Origin: Bacteroidales bacterium | GTDB lineage: Bacteria > Bacteroidota > Bacteroidia > Bacteroidales > Lentimicrobiaceae | Reading direction: 5' to 3' | DNA length: 20,179 bases | NCBI GenBank assembly: GCA_016705005.1 | Contig: JADIZB010000044.1 | Location: 1-20,179 of the forward strand | Part shown: in pieces, positions 15,582 through 20,179 of the stretch | How positions within the stretch are numbered: position 1 is the first letter of the stretch | How the letters are laid out: every line of letters begins with the position of its first letter | Program-made: the position numbers and the translations under genes | The notes under the pieces: model-generated | What the model saw: the letters and a program-made list of their open reading frames with translations, nothing else | Database searches by the model: none | What the model was told of the DNA's origin: nothing

Positions 15582-18500
15582 CTAGCGGAGCAACATCACA
15601 AATCCCCTCATCGGGCTTTCGATGCTGTTGGTGATGTACTCGGGAACCTCAAACTCAAGTTTGTAAATATAGGTACCCCTGGGCGCAGGATTTCCAAGAA
15701 TGGTTCCATCCCAGCCCTGAGTGGGATTGTTGGTCTCAAATACTATCTCGCCCCATCGGGTGAACACCTGAAGCAGATACTTCGATGGAAGAATCTCACC
15801 CAGAACAGGCATGAAGAAATCATTGAGAAGATCATTGTCAGGAGTGAAGGCATTGGGCATCTGCATCACAAATCCACAGGGTGACAGTGCCACTGTTTCA
15901 ACCGCTACAGCAGGATTGTTGGTAGCACAATTTTCAGAAGAAGTCATTTCCAGTGTTACCAGATCGCCATCGGCAGGAACATAACCAAACACACTTCCAT
16001 TGGCAGTGGGATCGGCCACGCCATTGACAAGCCAGTGATAAACAGGGGTCAATCCTTCGTTTACAGGTGTGGCAGTAAAGGTAACAGGTTCGCCCTGGCA
16101 AACACTTGCAGCGTTTGAACTCATGGTTACTGCTGCTGCCGGACCGGTTACAACATCCACAATCACATCTGCCGAAACAGCGTCAGGACTCACCACACAG
16201 GTTTCACTGCTGGTAACCATGGCATGTATCTGATCTCCTTCTTCGGGTGCATAACTAAAGCTGGCCCCGGTTGAACCCGTCTGCACATTACTGTTTACAT
16301 ACCACGCATAAACCGGCAAAGTTCCGCCATTTTGCGGATTGGCAGTATACACAACCGATGATCCTGCACAAACACTCATGTTATCTGCAGTTGCAGTCAG
16401 GCTTACCGGTAGAGGTGAGTTTACGGTAACCGGCACTACGGCCGATGACGCCGGGCTGCCGGTGGCACAGGCCTCATTGTTGGTCAGGGTTACATAAACC
16501 TCGTCACCATTGTCCGGAACGAAAGTGTAGGTAGGATTGGTTTCACCCGGAACCAGGGCTGTATTCAGATACCACTGATACCCGGGACTGGAGCCTTGAT
16601 TGACCGGAGTGGCGGTAAAAGTAAGATTGTCTCCCTCACAGAGGGCACCCGGCGTAGCCGCAGCAGTAACGCTTACCGGAAGTGTCGAGGTTACGGTAAC
16701 CTGTACGGTAGATGAATTGGCCGGATTTCCGGTGGCACACGATTCATTGCTTGTCAAAACAACATAAACATCGATGTTGGCTGTCGGGGAATAAGTAAAT
16801 CCGGGGCCGGTGGCCAATGGTTGCAATACGCTATTCACATACCATTCATACACCGGGGAAGTGCCGGGGTTGGCCGGTGTGGCAGTAAACACAACAGGTG
16901 ATCCGGTGCAGACGGCCGGCAGGTCGGAGGCCAGTGCAACACTGACCGGAAGAGAACCGGTAACATTAAGGAGAATGGTTGGTGAAGTAGCCGGACTTCC
17001 GGTTGCACACGACTCATTGTTGGTCAGCCTGACAAAAACCTGATCGCCAGCAACAGGCGTTGGATAGTTGTATGTTGGAACGTTGGTCGTCCCCGCAGAG
17101 GAACTGTTGATAAACCACTCATAAACCGGGGTTGCTCCCTGGTTGACGGGATTTGCAGTAAGCACCGCGGAACTACCGGAGCACAGCAGACCCGGATCAA
17201 CCATAACTACATCCACCGGAAGGGAGGTGCTCACTGTGATGGTTTCCGTTTCCGAATCAACCGATGTAACCGTGGCGCAAAGTGCATTGCTGGTCAGGGT
17301 TACAAAGAAGGCATCACCATTGTTCGGACTCCAGACGAATACAGGACTGCTCTGTGAAGGTTGCGCTGCGCCGTTCACATGAAATATATAGGATGGGTTT
17401 GTTCCTTCACCTGTCGGCTCAGCGGTAAAAGTTACCGTACTCCCTGCACAAATGCTGGTCTGGTCAGGAGTCAGCTGAACGGTCGGGGTAACCTGGGGTG
17501 TAACGGTAACGGTGAGGGTAGCCGATTGCACTCCGTTTACCGAAGTACAGGGCTCGCTGCTGGTAAGGATCACATAAACTTCATCTCCGTTGTCAGGCGC
17601 AGGCAGGGTGAACTGAGCGTTGGCCCCGCTTGTCTGAGGCACCCCGTTCAGGTACCATTCATACACAGGTGTAGTACCCGGAAACTGGGGTGTTGCAGTA
17701 AATACAACAGATGTACCTTCACAGGGACTGAGATTATCGGCTGCAAGGCTTACATCAACCGCCACATTGGCGGTAACATTCATTGTTATTATATTCGAAG
17801 TGGCCGGGCTGCCTATGGCACAACTGGCCGGATCTGTCAATACAACATAAACCTGTTCATTATCAGAAGGAATATAGGCAAAGGTGTTGCTGTTGACTCC
17901 CTGAGGTGTAGAGCCCACGAACCATTCATAGGAAAGGCCGGATCCTCCGGGAACCGGGGTGGCGGTAAAGTTAACCGTAGTGTTTTCGCATACATCGGAG
18001 TCGTCGGCAGCAATGGTTACCGCCAGGTTGTAAGAAGCCGTAACTGTAACAGTGGCTGTGTTTGAGTTCACCGTGGCCAGTGTGGCACAGGCCTCGCTGC
18101 TGGTAAGCATGGCAAACACCTGGTCGTTGTTCGCTGGTGCGTAGGTAAAAGTGAGTCCTGTGGTTGCCTGTATACCTCCGTTAACATACCAGTTAATCAG
18201 GGGAGTCAATCCTTCGTTGTCGGGTGTAGCCGTAAAGGTTACATTGGTGCCTGTGCAAACAGAAGGGGCTGCCGGATCAATTACAATTGCAGGAACCAGC
18301 AGCGGGTTTACGGTAAAGGTAATGGGAGCAGCGGTTGCTGGATTGGCAGAGCATACCTCCGAAGAGGTCATTTCAACTGTAACCTGATCCCCGTTGGCCG
18401 GGACAAAAGTATAGGTATCCTGATCGGCACCCACCGGATTTCCGTTGAGCAGCCACTGGTATGAAGGTGTTGCGCTCAGGTTTGGAGTGGCAGTAACCGT

Positions 18501-20004
18501 CACTGTTTCACCTTGACACACAGTATTCCCGAGGTCGGATGCAATGGTCACCGAATGGTTGTTGACCGGGTTTACCGTAACCGTAATATCTTCGCACACT
18601 GAATTACCACAGGCGGGGGTCCACCAGTGAACCGAATAGGTGGTGGTGGTTGCCGGTGCCGGACTCAGTACCAGGTTTGCTCCGGTACTGATGTGTGTTC
18701 CGCTGCAGCCTGTGCCGGCATACCAGCGCAGTTCAGCGCCACCGCCCCCGGCAGCCGTCAGGGTAACGGAAGCCGGAATATTATCGGCGCAATAGGTGTC
18801 CAGGTCGGCTGTTACCGAGGTAAGGTCAACCGGCGATGGAATGGTGACATGGATGGCAGCATACTCATTTTCATTGTAGGCACGGCCGCGGGCGGTATTG
18901 TAGTTGTTGCCGTTGATGTTATCGGTGGCATACCTGAATGGGTATACCCTGTAATATAGCCCGGTGTTACAGGGCACGGTAATGCTGTTGTCGGTCCAGG
19001 TGGTGGTATATGACCAGGCCAGGCTGGCATTGACCACCCTGGCGGTACCGATCAGGTCGCCGTTGGCATAGAAGGTTCCGTCGGCGGGAGGTACGGCAAA
19101 GTCATCCACGGTATTCCGGAGAATCAGGTAGCCGGTGGTACCATCGGTCGGATAAGGATCCGGGATCGGATCCCAGGTCAGCACCGGATTATTGGTCCCG
19201 TTTACGGTAAAACCGGGGTTCGGGGCCGGCCAGGAGGGCTGGCGCAGGGAACGCCAGTAAACACTGTTGTTGAGGGGGTAGGTGGCACTGGTATTGGGGA
19301 GTCCCTGGGTTATATTAACTCCACTGCGTGCTGTCCAGAAAGTTCCGTTTTGCGGTGCGGAAGTACCGTATTGTGCTATGTTGTTGCCGGGGACAACCAT
19401 CACGACTTCATTATCAGATAATGATTCCGTATGATTCAATCTGGGATTTGGTATGGTTCCCCATGATGACCCTGTTGTAGTGCGGTGACCAAGTGCATGA
19501 ACGTGAATGTTCGATGCATCCCTTATCTGTATCAGGTCTCCTCCTCCTGCAACATTCAATGAAGTACCGCCATTCCAGTTGGGAGCCGATCCGATGTCAC
19601 CACCCGTTAGCATCGAATTGTTTACACGTAACTGAAGATAACCATCGCTCTGATCAAGATCTTCGGGGCGGGCCACCCCTGCTGAATTCACAGGTCGGTG
19701 CCACAAAATAATAATCGTACCAGCACGAAAGGTTCTGCCAGAAAGGTCATTTTTGGAAAGTAATTGCGCCTGCCAGTTATCCTGGGTAGCATTTGCATCG
19801 TAATGGTCCAGTTACGAACATCAGGTTATCCTGGATCACCAGTAACTCGGTCCATTCATCCCTCGGATCTCCGGCATTATGATAGCTGCTAACGACCATG
19901 GCCTGGCCGAAGCTGTTGGCAGAGACAAGGAAAAAACCGGCGAAGATGGCCAGAAAGCGGAAGGGGCATAGTCGTCCCCGAAGGTATAGAATCCTGTTTT
20001 TCAC
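15582..20004 (-). CDS. Large Ig-repeat surface protein with T9SS type B (gliding-motility-type) sorting domain; two frameshifts
   Basis: An ATG at 20004 opens a signal peptide (FRFLAIFAGFFLVSANSFGQ, cleaved near residue 34). Two missing bases near 19822/19823 and 19799/19800 break the frame. Restoring both gives 4425 nt and a 1474-residue protein, with continuous lamin-tail-like sequence (DEWTELLVIQDNL, then DVRNWTITDANATQ). This region continues to about residue 250. A fibronectin-like segment (about 265-385) and an Ig-like segment with ELRWYAGTGCSG (about 405-475) follow. About ten Ig-like repeats of 85-90 residues fill about 479-1375, each with a Cys in a VCxG-type motif and a second Cys in SSExCA-type. 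The C-terminus (about 1382-1474) is the CHU_C/type B sorting domain, with PNAFTPDNDLLNDFF, FTRWGEIVFET and GWDG. Such proteins are exported by T9SS and remain at the cell surface; adhesion is the likely but unproven role. Confidence 0.88.
19799..19823 (-). other. Two single-base deletions in the 5' part of the type B surface-protein gene
   Basis: On the plus strand a C is missing after 19822 (coding GGAT read as GAT after AACCTG) and another after 19799 (coding ACGGAT read as ACGAT). In both cases a G pair has shrunk to one G. Restoring both joins the signal peptide at 20004 to the 1374-residue remainder through a plausible lamin-tail-like sequence, and the total length becomes divisible by three. 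Confidence 0.85.
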
Positions 20005-20128
20005 AAAATCAGAATTAGGCGTAACTAATGTCGTTAACCGGCAGGTTTGCAGATGTTTAGCAAGTGCAGTAAGTGTGTTCCGTTTTTGTAGTAAGAGTAG
20101 TAAGTTCAGGCAAAAACCCAGCGGGGTA

Positions 20129-20136
20129 CAAATGTA
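20129..20136 (-). promoter_or_regulatory. Candidate -7 element TACATTTG for the Ig-repeat gene
   Basis: The minus strand reads TACATTTG, a match to TAnnTTTG, about 125 nt upstream of the ATG at 20004 and preceded by a run of seven Ts. No convincing -33 box is seen. The rest of 20005-20179 shows no gene. Confidence 0.35.
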
Positions 20137-20179
20137 AAAAAAGAAACGGGCTGTTTTACGCGGGTTAGTAAATATTCCG

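Noticed and set aside
17361..18065. 234-codon plus-strand open frame opposite the Ig-repeat gene
   Set aside because: It is antisense to well-supported Ig-like repeats and shows only low-complexity, repeat-driven sequence.

Overview
The window looks like a 20-kb chromosomal stretch of a Bacteroidota bacterium, probably from class Bacteroidia (the order is a guess). The evidence is the type IX secretion system (T9SS) sorting domains, both type A and type B, SprB-like and Ig-like surface repeats, lamin-tail-like and BACON domains, and TAnnTTTG promoter elements. All four protein genes are on the minus strand and all encode very large secreted or surface proteins. I see no convincing plus-strand gene, tRNA, rRNA, insertion sequence or CRISPR array. 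Layout, left to right: (1) 1-6264, a giant adhesin-like gene whose 3' end lies beyond the left edge. It has a signal peptide, beta-sandwich, IPT/TIG, lamin-tail and Ig/PKD-like domains, then at least 14 near-identical 231-bp (77-residue) SprB-like units. (2) 6265-7307, an intergenic region with a perfect 21-copy heptamer array and a TCGC-based periodic array. (3) 7308-9977, a secreted GH57-type alpha-glucan hydrolase with a starch-binding-like module and a type A sorting domain. (4) 9978-10433, a repeat-rich spacer. (5) 10434-14200, a paralogous GH57-type enzyme with a different C-terminus (cohesin-like, BACON and EF-hand/dockerin-like) and one frameshift. (6) 14201-15581, a mosaic of long inverted repeats, small hairpins, heptamer blocks and a 23-nt tandem array. 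(7) 15582-20004, a 1474-residue surface protein with about ten Ig-like repeats and a type B (gliding-motility-type) sorting domain, broken by two one-base deletions. The genes suggest a cell-surface function: adhesion or gliding-type proteins beside exported alpha-glucan-degrading enzymes. No SusC/SusD pair or regulator is present, so a complete polysaccharide-utilisation locus is not shown. Three of the four genes are interrupted by single-base indels. Undoing these restores one frame with conserved domains on both sides, so I read most of them as consensus-sequence errors and annotate whole genes. The most unusual content is non-coding: several unrelated sequence families share a strict 7-nt period, a small hairpin shows compensatory base changes between copies, REP-like elements have 23-bp stems, and the adhesin array carries a six-unit higher-order repeat. 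The catalytic domains of the two GH57 paralogues also look recently homogenised while their tails differ.
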